A DNA stretch of 7,469 bases, taken from assembly GCA_007130555.1 (NCBI GenBank), contig SLSH01000382.1:1-7469 (forward strand). Reading direction: 5' to 3'. The position numbers were made by a program, and so were the translations under genes. The DNA is from Bacteroidales bacterium. Its GTDB lineage: Bacteria; Bacteroidota; Bacteroidia; Bacteroidales; ML635J-15. The notes beneath the pieces were generated by a model that searched no databases, had not been told where the DNA came from, and saw only the letters and a program-made list of their open reading frames with translations. This document shows positions 1 to 6,068 of the stretch, in pieces (position 1 is the first letter of the stretch; each line of letters opens with the position of its first letter).

Positions 1-829
1 CTACAGGACCCCAGTATGACCTTACTGCTGCACCGACATGAAACAAGAGTTTTGCTAAATCCTGATTTACAGGATCATAAAATCCTATTGAATTAGGTAT
101 ATTGTTCCAATTATAAGTTTCCTGGCTAAAATTAATTGTAATATCTCCATGTCCGCCATTTGCGGATGATGTATGAGTATATGAACCTTCTCCTGTTTCA
201 GGCCAGCCATAATGTTTCATTACCATAGCCGTAGAAAGGGCGACACATCCTACCGCACTATGACCATTATATTGTTCCCCCTCAAGGTCATCATTTTCCG
301 GACATAAGGCATTATAAGGCCAGGATTGTCTCCAAAGTACATCTTCTAATAATGGGGTTCCTGATTTTATCTGTTTAAGGGATTGCCCGGGAACAAAATT
401 TTTTAAATATTCCCATTCAGAACCAACTTCTTCTGATACATGCATATTTGTTTCATAAGCATATTTAATCCCTTTATGATATGAGTCTAAAATTAATTCT
501 AACCCGGGATGTAAATGAACATAATCAAAATTTCCGTTAAAGGAATATGCTAAAACCGGAATGATGGCTCTGTGTGATGAAACAATAATCCAGCCTTTAT
601 CATTACTTACATTAAAAATATAAAACAATTGAGTTTTATCTTTTTCGGGATTAACAATACAATCAAGATTTATGCTTTCCCAAATAATATTTTTATTTTC
701 AATATTATTCCCATATTCAAAATAATGACTTTTCGCTATTTTTTTTGCTTCTTTTTCAGGCACAAAACTTGCAAAAACTTCTATTACTAAAAATGTAATA
801 ACCAATAATAAAAGTAATCGTTTCTTCAT
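1..829 (-). CDS. Secreted C10-family (streptopain-like) cysteine protease, 3' end cut by window edge
   Basis: The frame is open from the ATG at 829 to the left edge and gives 276 residues with no stop. Residues 1-20 form a signal peptide (MKK, then a leucine-rich core ending VFA), so the protein is exported. Residues 21 to about 150 look like the inhibitory Spi-type prodomain of C10 proteases, with GWIIVSSHRAIIPVLAYSFNG at about 79-99. The mature domain seems to begin near 157, with WRQSWPYNALCP at 166-177. The nucleophile is Cys195 in GHSAVGCVALSTAMVMKHYG (codon at 247-245), close to Cys192 of S. pyogenes SpeB as I recall it. The run DLAKLLFHVGAAV...YWGPV at the edge matches the family core. 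The catalytic His and any C-terminal sorting domain lie outside the window. The family is made as zymogens that self-process. Family assignment is firm; the substrate is unknown. The gene lies 114 bases after cdsA and has its own promoter-like site. Confidence 0.9.
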   Translation of the reverse strand, partial: MKKRLLLLLVITFLVIEVFASFVPEKEAKKIAKSHYFEYGNNIENKNIIWESINLDCIVNPEKDKTQLFYIFNVSNDKGWIIVSSHRAIIPVLAYSFNGNFDYVHLHPGLELILDSYHKGIKYAYETNMHVSEEVGSEWEYLKNFVPGQSLKQIKSGTPLLEDVLWRQSWPYNALCPENDDLEGEQYNGHSAVGCVALSTAMVMKHYGWPETGEGSYTHTSSANGGHGDITINFSQETYNWNNIPNSIGFYDPVNQDLAKLLFHVGAAVRSYWGPV

Positions 830-853
830 AATTACAAAGTTTAAACTCAATAA

Positions 854-885
854 CAAAAATAACAAAAAAATAGTAAAAATGTCAA
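854..885 (-). promoter_or_regulatory. Bacteroidota-type promoter for the C10 protease gene
   Basis: On the minus strand a TTG (885-883, within TTGAC) is followed after 21 bases by TATTTTTG (861-854). The second element fits the Bacteroidota -7 consensus TAnnTTTG exactly, and the spacing lies in the 17-23 base range reported for the -33 TTG element. The transcription start would fall near 847, leaving a leader of about 20 bases before the ATG at 829. The region is very T-rich, which raises the chance of a coincidental match. Confidence 0.5.
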
Positions 886-914
886 TAAAAAATATAATAA
901 TTCCTGTTTGCTTT

Positions 915-948
915 GCTACTTATTTAAAAATCAGCACTTTAAATTAGC
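915..948 (-). terminator. Possible weak hairpin at the cdsA stop codon
   Basis: The arms ATTTAAA (922-928) and TTTAAAT (938-944) pair perfectly around a 9-base loop. Outside them GCTA (915-918) pairs with TAGC (945-948), with a 3-base bulge at 919-921. The structure overlaps the cdsA stop codon (946-944). It is AT-rich and is not followed by a T-tract on the minus strand, so it may only mark the 3' end of the transcript or be chance. Confidence 0.22.
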
Positions 949-1789
949 AGTTTAATAATTTTATAATTATTAAATAAATCCATATCCACGGAATAACAAA
1001 TAAAAAACTGTCAATTCTGTCTAATATCCCTCCGTGTCCGGGTAATATATTTCCCGAATCTTTAATGTCTATGCTACGTTTAAACATTGATTCTATAAGG
1101 TCTCCGAAAGTCCCGAAAACTATTATAACAGCAGAAATTATAAGCCATGATTCAATACTTAACACAGGAATTATTTTATAAAAAAAATATCCCGCAACAA
1201 GAGTAAAAATTGTTGCACCGATTGTTCCCTCCCATGATTTAAGCGGCGAAATTCTTTTAAAAAGTCTATTCTTACCCAAAGGTACTCCTATTAAATATGC
1301 TATTGTATCGAAAATCCAAATTAAAGCAAAAATCCCTAACAATACTTCGGGATTATAATTAACAGTTTGAATATCGGATATTTGGTTAAATCCATATACT
1401 AAAAATAACGAAATACTTAAAGGTAAACTAATATAAAATACCGATAAAAAAGAAAAGGCAACATTTCTTAGAGGATTGGTATTATTTGAATAAAGTTCTT
1501 CAAGATAAATAAACATAAATGGGACCAATACTATTCCAAAAGCATCACCTGACAAGATATTTTCTGAATATAAGAATGAAATTATTATTAATAATACTCC
1601 TGAAAAAATCGCAGAAAAAGTTAATGGTTTTGATTCGTCTTTTTTTACCAGTTTAAAAAATTCTATTTGTGCCGTAATATTAAAAAATAATAATAACACC
1701 AAAAGTGTCCATTTGGAAATCAAAATAAATGCCGCTGTTATTATAACAAATCCTGCACCCGTTAGTGTTCTTTTTAAAAAATTAGTCAA
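944..1789 (-). CDS. cdsA: Phosphatidate cytidylyltransferase (CDP-diacylglycerol synthase)
   Basis: This enzyme makes CDP-diacylglycerol and pyrophosphate from CTP and phosphatidate in the inner membrane, the branch point for phospholipid synthesis. The 281-residue product is a chain of hydrophobic segments. It contains the family signature at 234-260: S-M-F-K-R, then K243-D244, G246, P250-G-H-G-G254 and D257-R-I-D260, which supply the metal- and CTP-binding residues. FDTIAYLIG (160-168) and SPLKSWEG (181-188) are the other conserved blocks. The start is TTG at 1789. An in-frame TAA at 1795-1793 rules out any longer form, and the next residues (TNFLKRTLTGAG) match the usual N-terminus of the family. 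The first 8 bases overlap the end of the DUF2007 gene, so translation is probably coupled. No Shine-Dalgarno site is visible. Function is firm; the exact start is likely. Confidence 0.95.
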   Translation of the reverse strand: MTNFLKRTLTGAGFVIITAAFILISKWTLLVLLLFFNITAQIEFFKLVKKDESKPLTFSAIFSGVLLIIISFLYSENILSGDAFGIVLVPFMFIYLEELYSNNTNPLRNVAFSFLSVFYISLPLSISLFLVYGFNQISDIQTVNYNPEVLLGIFALIWIFDTIAYLIGVPLGKNRLFKRISPLKSWEGTIGATIFTLVAGYFFYKIIPVLSIESWLIISAVIIVFGTFGDLIESMFKRSIDIKDSGNILPGHGGILDRIDSFLFVIPWIWIYLIIIKLLNC

Positions 1790-2000
1790 TGCTTATATTT
1801 TTTTCAAATTGTTCTATATAATATTTTGCTTTAATAACATCTTTTCGTCTGACAAATATTTCAATTTCTCCAAACAAATAAGACGAGTCTTTTCTGTTAA
1901 CAATAACTGCCGGGATTCCGTTATCCAATAACATTTGTTTTGCCAATTCTGCTAAGTGTCTCATTCCTGTTGAATATACGGATACCCAGTTTTTATTCAT
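1782..2000 (-). CDS. Small DUF2007-domain protein
   Basis: The product has 72 residues, almost all of them one DUF2007 (putative signal-transducing protein) domain at about 8-66. It shows the opening VYST, the helix AELAKQMLLDNGIPAVIVN, the RKDSSYLFGEIEIFV strand pair and a closing helix rich in Lys and Tyr. There is no signal peptide or membrane segment, so it is probably cytosolic. The family resembles small ferredoxin-like regulatory folds, but its biochemical role is not established and I assign none. The ATG at 2000 has AAGGA 8 bases upstream (2013-2009), one of the few Shine-Dalgarno-like sites in this window. The gene ends inside the start of cdsA. DUF2007 genes are often found directly before cdsA in Bacteroidota, as I recall, which hints at a link with membrane lipid synthesis. 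Confidence 0.85.
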   Translation of the reverse strand: MNKNWVSVYSTGMRHLAELAKQMLLDNGIPAVIVNRKDSSYLFGEIEIFVRRKDVIKAKYYIEQFEKNISID

Positions 2001-2096
2001 ATTTCTAATCCTTAAAATTACTCATAATCCATTAAGTATAAGAACCTATTTTTAAAAAATCCGAATAATTTAAAAATAAATTCTGCGTTTTTTCCA

Positions 2097-2104
2097 CAAA
2101 AATA
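2097..2104 (-). promoter_or_regulatory. Possible -7 box for the DUF2007-cdsA transcript
   Basis: On the minus strand this reads TATTTTTG, an exact fit to the Bacteroidota TAnnTTTG box, in the spacer about 97 bases before the DUF2007 start. No TTG lies at the expected distance upstream, only a T-rich run, so the call is weak. The paired palindromes at 2155-2207 lie upstream of it, where an activator or repressor could bind. Confidence 0.3.
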
Positions 2105-2154
2105 AAAAAAAATAAGAAATAATCGTGAATTGTAATTAAAAGAATAATCAAATT

Positions 2155-2207
2155 TTGCACAATATAAAGTGCATTTATAACAAAATATGCACATTTCAGA
2201 GTGCATT
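2155..2207. repeat. Two matched palindromes, 32 bases apart
   Basis: Two 21-base units at 2155-2175 and 2187-2207 agree at 16 of 21 positions. Read on the minus strand, each begins AATGCACT and ends TGTGCA plus one base. Each is also an inverted repeat, TGCAC, 8 bases, GTGCA on the plus strand; in the right unit the arms extend to ATGCAC and GTGCAT (2187-2192, 2201-2206). Arm spacing is identical in both copies, and differences are almost all in the loops. The units lie between the DUF418 stop and the DUF2007 start. They could be tandem operator sites for a dimeric regulator, about three helical turns apart, or two RNA hairpins ending the DUF418 transcript; the right-hand hairpin is followed on the minus strand by ATTTTGTT. 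Repeat structure is certain; function is inference. Confidence 0.7.
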
Positions 2208-2221
2208 ATACTGTGCCATTT

Positions 2222-3454
2222 TTAAATCCTCTGTATTTTCCTGTACGTCAAACTACGCCATGCCCACTCAAAAGGTCCGAAACGGAAATATTTTAACCAA
2301 AAATGGCTCCAGATAACCTGAACAGAGTAAATTGATATGGTTAAGATAATTCCTTGCCAGATATTAATTTTTCCATATAATCCGAAACCGTATGAAAAGA
2401 ATAGTGTTGTACAAATAATGCTTTGTGTAAGATAATTTGTTAATGCCATACGACCTGTTTTACTTATTGCTTTAAAAAACGATAAGTGCATTTTAGTTCC
2501 AAACAAAAGAACAATGATTGATATATAAACAAAAGTCATTGCCGGACTGCCAATTCCGTGCCCAATCATAAATAATGCCGTATAAAAATTTATTTCAAGC
2601 ATTGAACTTCCGGATATTGAATATATATACAAAACATTGCCTGCAATTGCTATTGGCAAACATATCATCATCAGTTTCTTAAAAAATTTACGATTTTTCT
2701 GAAAATTTTGAAAAACAGCTTTTCTGGCTAACACAATTCCTATCAGAAACATAGCTAAAACATTGGGTGCAAAAAACAATATTGCTCCTATTATATTGCT
2801 ATATTCATTCAGTCGCATATTTATAATTTCGAAAAATGTCCCGTTTGCATAAATATTCAGAGCGTTTTCTGTAAGTTCTTTTAAATTAAGATATGCTTCC
2901 GCATAAGCTTTATTAATTTCTGCAGAAACTTCGGGCACCATCATTACCAAATGCATAAATAAAGCAAAAAGACTTACAATAATTATAGGAACCAGTATTA
3001 GTATAATCGCCCAAATTATCAGAGTTTTATTGGATTTTTTACGAAATAACAGCATTATAAATCCTATTAATGCGTAAATAATAAGAATATCTCCGAACCA
3101 TAAAAAGAAAACATGTAATATGCCAAAAACCAGCAACCATAGTAACCGTAATCTGTAAACCGATAATATTCCTGAACTTCCATCCTCAACTTTTTTAAAA
3201 AAAAGGAAAAATCCTATACCAAAAAGGAGGGAAAACAAAGCATAAAATTTTCCTGTAAAGAAAAATCTAATAAAAACGGATGCCAGAGTATTTATCTTGT
3301 CTGACCACAGGACAAAATCTCCCATTTCCGTTGTAAATGGGGCATTCATTAAAGGCAGATTTACCATCAGAATTCCAAACAATGCAAATCCTCTGAGAAA
3401 ATCTATAATCTCCAGTCTGTTTCCGGGGTTTATGGGTTTGAATATTGATGACAT
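2222..3454 (-). CDS. DUF418-family (YeiB-like) polytopic membrane protein
   Basis: The 410-residue product is an inner-membrane protein with roughly ten hydrophobic segments. The N-terminal block RLEIIDFLRGFALFGILMVN (13-32) is the typical opening of YeiB-like proteins. The C-terminal DUF418 domain shows GRMALTNYLTQS (334-345) and closes with FRFGPFEWAWRSLTY (390-404), the most recognisable family motif. Length is usual for the family, so the gene looks intact. The family is thought to be related to membrane acyltransferases of the acyltransferase-3 type, but the substrate is unknown and I claim no reaction. The ATG at 3454 lies 15 bases after the ftsH stop, so it is probably the last gene of the rsfS-ftsH transcript. 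In the related clusters I recall, this position is usually empty or holds another gene. Confidence 0.88.
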   Translation of the reverse strand: MSSIFKPINPGNRLEIIDFLRGFALFGILMVNLPLMNAPFTTEMGDFVLWSDKINTLASVFIRFFFTGKFYALFSLLFGIGFFLFFKKVEDGSSGILSVYRLRLLWLLVFGILHVFFLWFGDILIIYALIGFIMLLFRKKSNKTLIIWAIILILVPIIIVSLFALFMHLVMMVPEVSAEINKAYAEAYLNLKELTENALNIYANGTFFEIINMRLNEYSNIIGAILFFAPNVLAMFLIGIVLARKAVFQNFQKNRKFFKKLMMICLPIAIAGNVLYIYSISGSSMLEINFYTALFMIGHGIGSPAMTFVYISIIVLLFGTKMHLSFFKAISKTGRMALTNYLTQSIICTTLFFSYGFGLYGKINIWQGIILTISIYSVQVIWSHFWLKYFRFGPFEWAWRSLTYRKIQRI

Positions 3455-3469
3455 AATAATAACAATGAT

Positions 3470-5584
3470 TTAGCTTTCATTTTTTGTGTCATCTTTCTTC
3501 GGTTTCTTTTTCTTTTTGGCAGGAGAAGTTTTCTTCCGTTTTTTATCTATAATTTCTTTCGGATTATTGAATTTTCTTTTCCCAAATATTCCTTCCAGGT
3601 CTTCGCTGAAAATGACTTCTTTTACCAATAATTTTTCTGCTAATTTTTTTAGCCCTTCAATATTATTTTTAAGCACTTTTTTTGCTCTGTTATATTGTTC
3701 ATCAACAATTCTTTTAATTTCTTTATCAATCAGTTCTGCTGTTTTTTCGCTATAAGGTTTCGAAAAGCTGAATTCGGATTGTCCTGTAGAATCATAATAA
3801 GAAATATTTCCAATTTTATCACTCATGCCAAAAAAAGAAACCATTGCCATTGCTTGTTTGGTAATTCTTTCCAAATCGTTTACAGCACCTGTTGATATTT
3901 TTCCGAACATAATTTCTTCGGCAGCTCTTCCGCCTAAAGCGGAACACATTTCATCAAGCAGTTGTTCTTTATTTGTAAGAGATCTTTCTTCGGGTAAATA
4001 CCATGCTGCTCCAAGAGCTTTGCCTCTGGGAATAATAGTAACTTTAAGCAAAGGACTTGCATTTTCTAATAACCAGCTTACAGTTGCATGTCCTGCTTCG
4101 TGATAGGCTATTGTTTTTTTCTCTTCTTTGCTCATAATTTTATTTTTCTTTTCAAGTCCGCCAACTATTCTGTCAACGGCATCTAAAAAGTCTTGTTTTG
4201 TAACTTGTTTTTTACTTTTTCTGGCAGCAATAAGAGCGGCTTCGTTACATACATTTGCTATATCAGCTCCACTAAATCCCGGAGTTTGTTTTGCAAGAAA
4301 ATCAATTTTCACATCGTTTGAAAGTTTTAATTCTCTGGTATGCACTTTATATATTGCTTCTCTTTCAACAATATCGGGTAATTCCAGATGAATTTGTCTG
4401 TCAAATCTTCCTGCTCTCATCAGGGCTTTATCAAGTATATCTGCTCTGTTTGTTGCGCCCAGGATAATTACTCCGCTATTTGAATCAAACCCATCCATTT
4501 CGGTTAATAATTGATTTAAAGTGCTTTCTTTTTCATCGTTACCGCTAAAACTTGGACCCTTTCCTCTTGCCCTGCCGACAGCATCAATTTCGTCAATAAA
4601 AATAATGCAGGGAGATTTTGATTTTGCTTGTCTGAATAAATCCCGAACTCTTGATGCACCTACTCCAACAAACATTTCTACAAAATCCGACCCGCTCATT
4701 GAGAAAAAAGGAACATCCGCTTCTCCGGCGACAGCTTTAGCGAGAAGAGTTTTTCCTGTTCCCGGAGGACCAACTAAAAGAGCTCCTTTAGGAATTTTAC
4801 CTCCAAGAGCAGTATATTTTTTTGGATTTTTCAAAAAATCTACTATTTCCATTATTTCAACTTTGGCTTCTTCCAATCCTGCCACATCTTTAAAATTAAT
4901 TAATACACGACTTTCTTTGTCAAAAATTTGTGCTTTTGATTTTCCTATATTAAAAATCTGACTTCCGCCTCCGGTTCCTCCTCCACTCATTCTACGAAAT
5001 ATAAAAAACCATATCCCAACTAAAATCGCAATTGGTAAAACCCAACTTAAAATTTCTCCTATGTAATTATGCTCTGTTTTATATTGAGCAACAATTCTGT
5101 TTTCGGGAGAAATATCTTCTTGAGCTTCGGCAAGTTGTCTTTCAAATGTTTCTACATCTCCAATATTAAAATAATAATGAGGACCGCGTGGTTCTCCTCC
5201 TATTCCGCTTGTACTCTTGATATCATCATATGTAGCTTGTGATAATCTTTCGGATTTAATATAAATATCTACTCTTGTTTTATTAACAACAACAATTTGG
5301 TCAATGTCATTATTAAAAAGCATTTCTTGTTCAAATCTGGATCTTGAAATTTCTTTTGATGATTTTCCAAAATCCATAAAAGTAATTAATAATATAATTC
5401 CTATTAAGGCAATATATAACCAAAATTTATTCTTCTGAAAATTCGGGTCATTAAGCCCTGAAGGTTTTTTATCCTGAGGTTTTTTATTGTTTTGATTATT
5501 TTGATTATTTTGATTATTATTATCAAATAAATCAGTCGTTTTCTTTTCCGACTTATTATCAAAACCTTTTTTTTTCTCTGTCAT
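3470..5584 (-). CDS. ftsH: ATP-dependent zinc metalloprotease FtsH
   Basis: FtsH is a hexameric membrane AAA+ protease that extracts and degrades misfolded membrane proteins and short-lived regulators. The 704-residue product has all the key parts. Transmembrane segments lie at about 53-70 and 178-196, with a periplasmic domain between. The AAA module has Walker A GPPGTGKT (272-279), pore loop MFVG (304-307), Walker B IIFIDEID (327-334), and a second region of homology from TNR (378-380) to GRFDR (392-396) with the arginine fingers. The protease domain has HEAGH (495-499) and the third zinc ligand Asp570 in TGAVND. The cytoplasmic N-terminus is unusually long and polar, with an NNQ repeat at 21-33. 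The C-terminus ends in a lysine-rich tail (about 671-704). The start is ATG at 5584, 26 bases after rsfS; the gap has no clear promoter, so cotranscription is likely. Confidence 0.98.
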   Translation of the reverse strand: MTEKKKGFDNKSEKKTTDLFDNNNQNNQNNQNNKKPQDKKPSGLNDPNFQKNKFWLYIALIGIILLITFMDFGKSSKEISRSRFEQEMLFNNDIDQIVVVNKTRVDIYIKSERLSQATYDDIKSTSGIGGEPRGPHYYFNIGDVETFERQLAEAQEDISPENRIVAQYKTEHNYIGEILSWVLPIAILVGIWFFIFRRMSGGGTGGGSQIFNIGKSKAQIFDKESRVLINFKDVAGLEEAKVEIMEIVDFLKNPKKYTALGGKIPKGALLVGPPGTGKTLLAKAVAGEADVPFFSMSGSDFVEMFVGVGASRVRDLFRQAKSKSPCIIFIDEIDAVGRARGKGPSFSGNDEKESTLNQLLTEMDGFDSNSGVIILGATNRADILDKALMRAGRFDRQIHLELPDIVEREAIYKVHTRELKLSNDVKIDFLAKQTPGFSGADIANVCNEAALIAARKSKKQVTKQDFLDAVDRIVGGLEKKNKIMSKEEKKTIAYHEAGHATVSWLLENASPLLKVTIIPRGKALGAAWYLPEERSLTNKEQLLDEMCSALGGRAAEEIMFGKISTGAVNDLERITKQAMAMVSFFGMSDKIGNISYYDSTGQSEFSFSKPYSEKTAELIDKEIKRIVDEQYNRAKKVLKNNIEGLKKLAEKLLVKEVIFSEDLEGIFGKRKFNNPKEIIDKKRKKTSPAKKKKKPKKDDTKNES
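5491..5517 (-). repeat. Three 9-base tandem repeats encoding Asn-Asn-Gln in FtsH
   Basis: The plus strand shows three perfect copies of TTTGATTAT (5491-5499, 5500-5508, 5509-5517). On the coding strand they give the NNQ repeats of the FtsH N-terminal tail, before the first membrane segment. The unit length is a multiple of three, so changes in copy number would keep the frame. Confidence 0.85.
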
Positions 5585-5610
5585 TACTACTCTGTTTATT
5601 TTATTTACTA

Positions 5611-5979
5611 CTAATCATAATTAATATTTTCTGATATTGCATCTCCCCATAATTCTTCCAGTTTATAAAAATCTCTGTATTCTTTCTGAAAAATATGAAT
5701 AACAATATCAACATAATCTAATAAAATCCATTGACAGTTTTCAAATCCTTCTTTTTGCCAGGGATTTTCTTTAAATTCTTTTTTTACAGTACTTTGTACA
5801 TTATCAGCAATTGTATTTACATGTGTACTAGAAGTTCCATGACATATTACAAAATATTTTGTAACTGAATTCTCTATTTTCTGTAAATTAAGATTTAATA
5901 AATTTTTTCCCTGTTTTTCTGTAATTGCAATATTTATAATTTTTAATAACTTTTCTGTTTCATTAATTTTTTTTATCAT
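5611..5979 (-). CDS. rsfS: Ribosomal silencing factor RsfS (Iojap/DUF143 family)
   Basis: RsfS binds protein uL14 on the large ribosomal subunit and blocks joining with the small subunit, lowering translation when nutrients are short. The 122-residue product covers the whole domain. FVICHGTSSTHVNTIADNV (43-61) and the block from KEGF (76-79) through WILLDYVDIVIHIF (84-97) to YRDFYKLEELWGDA (101-114) are the conserved family motifs. It is slightly longer than the E. coli protein (about 105 residues) because of extra residues at both ends. No signal peptide or membrane segment is present, so it acts in the cytosol. The ATG at 5979 follows an A-rich leader without a Shine-Dalgarno site, normal for this phylum. 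The gene heads the rsfS-ftsH-DUF418 run and has a promoter-like box about 40 bases upstream. Confidence 0.95.
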   Translation of the reverse strand: MIKKINETEKLLKIINIAITEKQGKNLLNLNLQKIENSVTKYFVICHGTSSTHVNTIADNVQSTVKKEFKENPWQKEGFENCQWILLDYVDIVIHIFQKEYRDFYKLEELWGDAISENINYD

Positions 5980-6015
5980 ATTTTTTTTTGAAATACTTTT
6001 TATTTAAAATTATTG

Positions 6016-6023
6016 CAAATATA
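6016..6023 (-). promoter_or_regulatory. Likely -7 box for the rsfS-ftsH transcript
   Basis: The minus strand reads TATATTTG, an exact TAnnTTTG match, 36 bases before the rsfS ATG, so transcription would start about 30 bases from it. No TTG is present 17-23 bases further upstream (only GTTATTT), so the -33 element is poor or absent. The position, just after the end of the preceding gene and before the first gene of the run, supports the call. Confidence 0.42.
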
Positions 6024-6051
6024 CTGTATTCTTAATAATATAAATAACTTT

Positions 6052-6067
6052 TTGATTTTTTAATCAA
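6052..6067 (-). terminator. Possible weak hairpin after the FISUMP gene
   Basis: TTGATT (6052-6057) and AATCAA (6062-6067) form a perfect 6-base stem around a 4-base loop, directly after the stop codon at 6071-6069. The stem is AT-rich and the downstream RNA begins AAAAGUUAUUU rather than a clean U-tract, so termination here is only a suggestion. Confidence 0.25.
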
Positions 6068-6068
6068 G

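Noticed and set aside
1713..1931. Plus-strand open frame of 72 residues across the cdsA-DUF2007 junction
   Set aside because: It is fully antisense to two well-supported genes and shows no recognisable domain.
2018..2206. Minus-strand open frame of 62 residues in the spacer, with four cysteines near its start
   Set aside because: The cysteines come from the TGC words of the palindromic repeats, the rest is low-complexity Phe/Leu/Asn from AT-rich DNA, and it resembles no family I know.
2155..2207. Repeats as a short CRISPR-like array
   Set aside because: There are only two units, an 11-base gap instead of a normal spacer, and no cas gene nearby.
4521..4961. Plus-strand open frame of 146 residues
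   Set aside because: It is antisense to the most conserved AAA region of ftsH and arises from that gene's codon pattern; the other plus-strand frames in 3486-4391 are rejected for the same reason.
944..5979. The block as a new defence or mobile system
   Set aside because: All genes belong to recognised families, most of them housekeeping, and no integrase, transposase, terminal repeats or toxin-antitoxin pair is visible.
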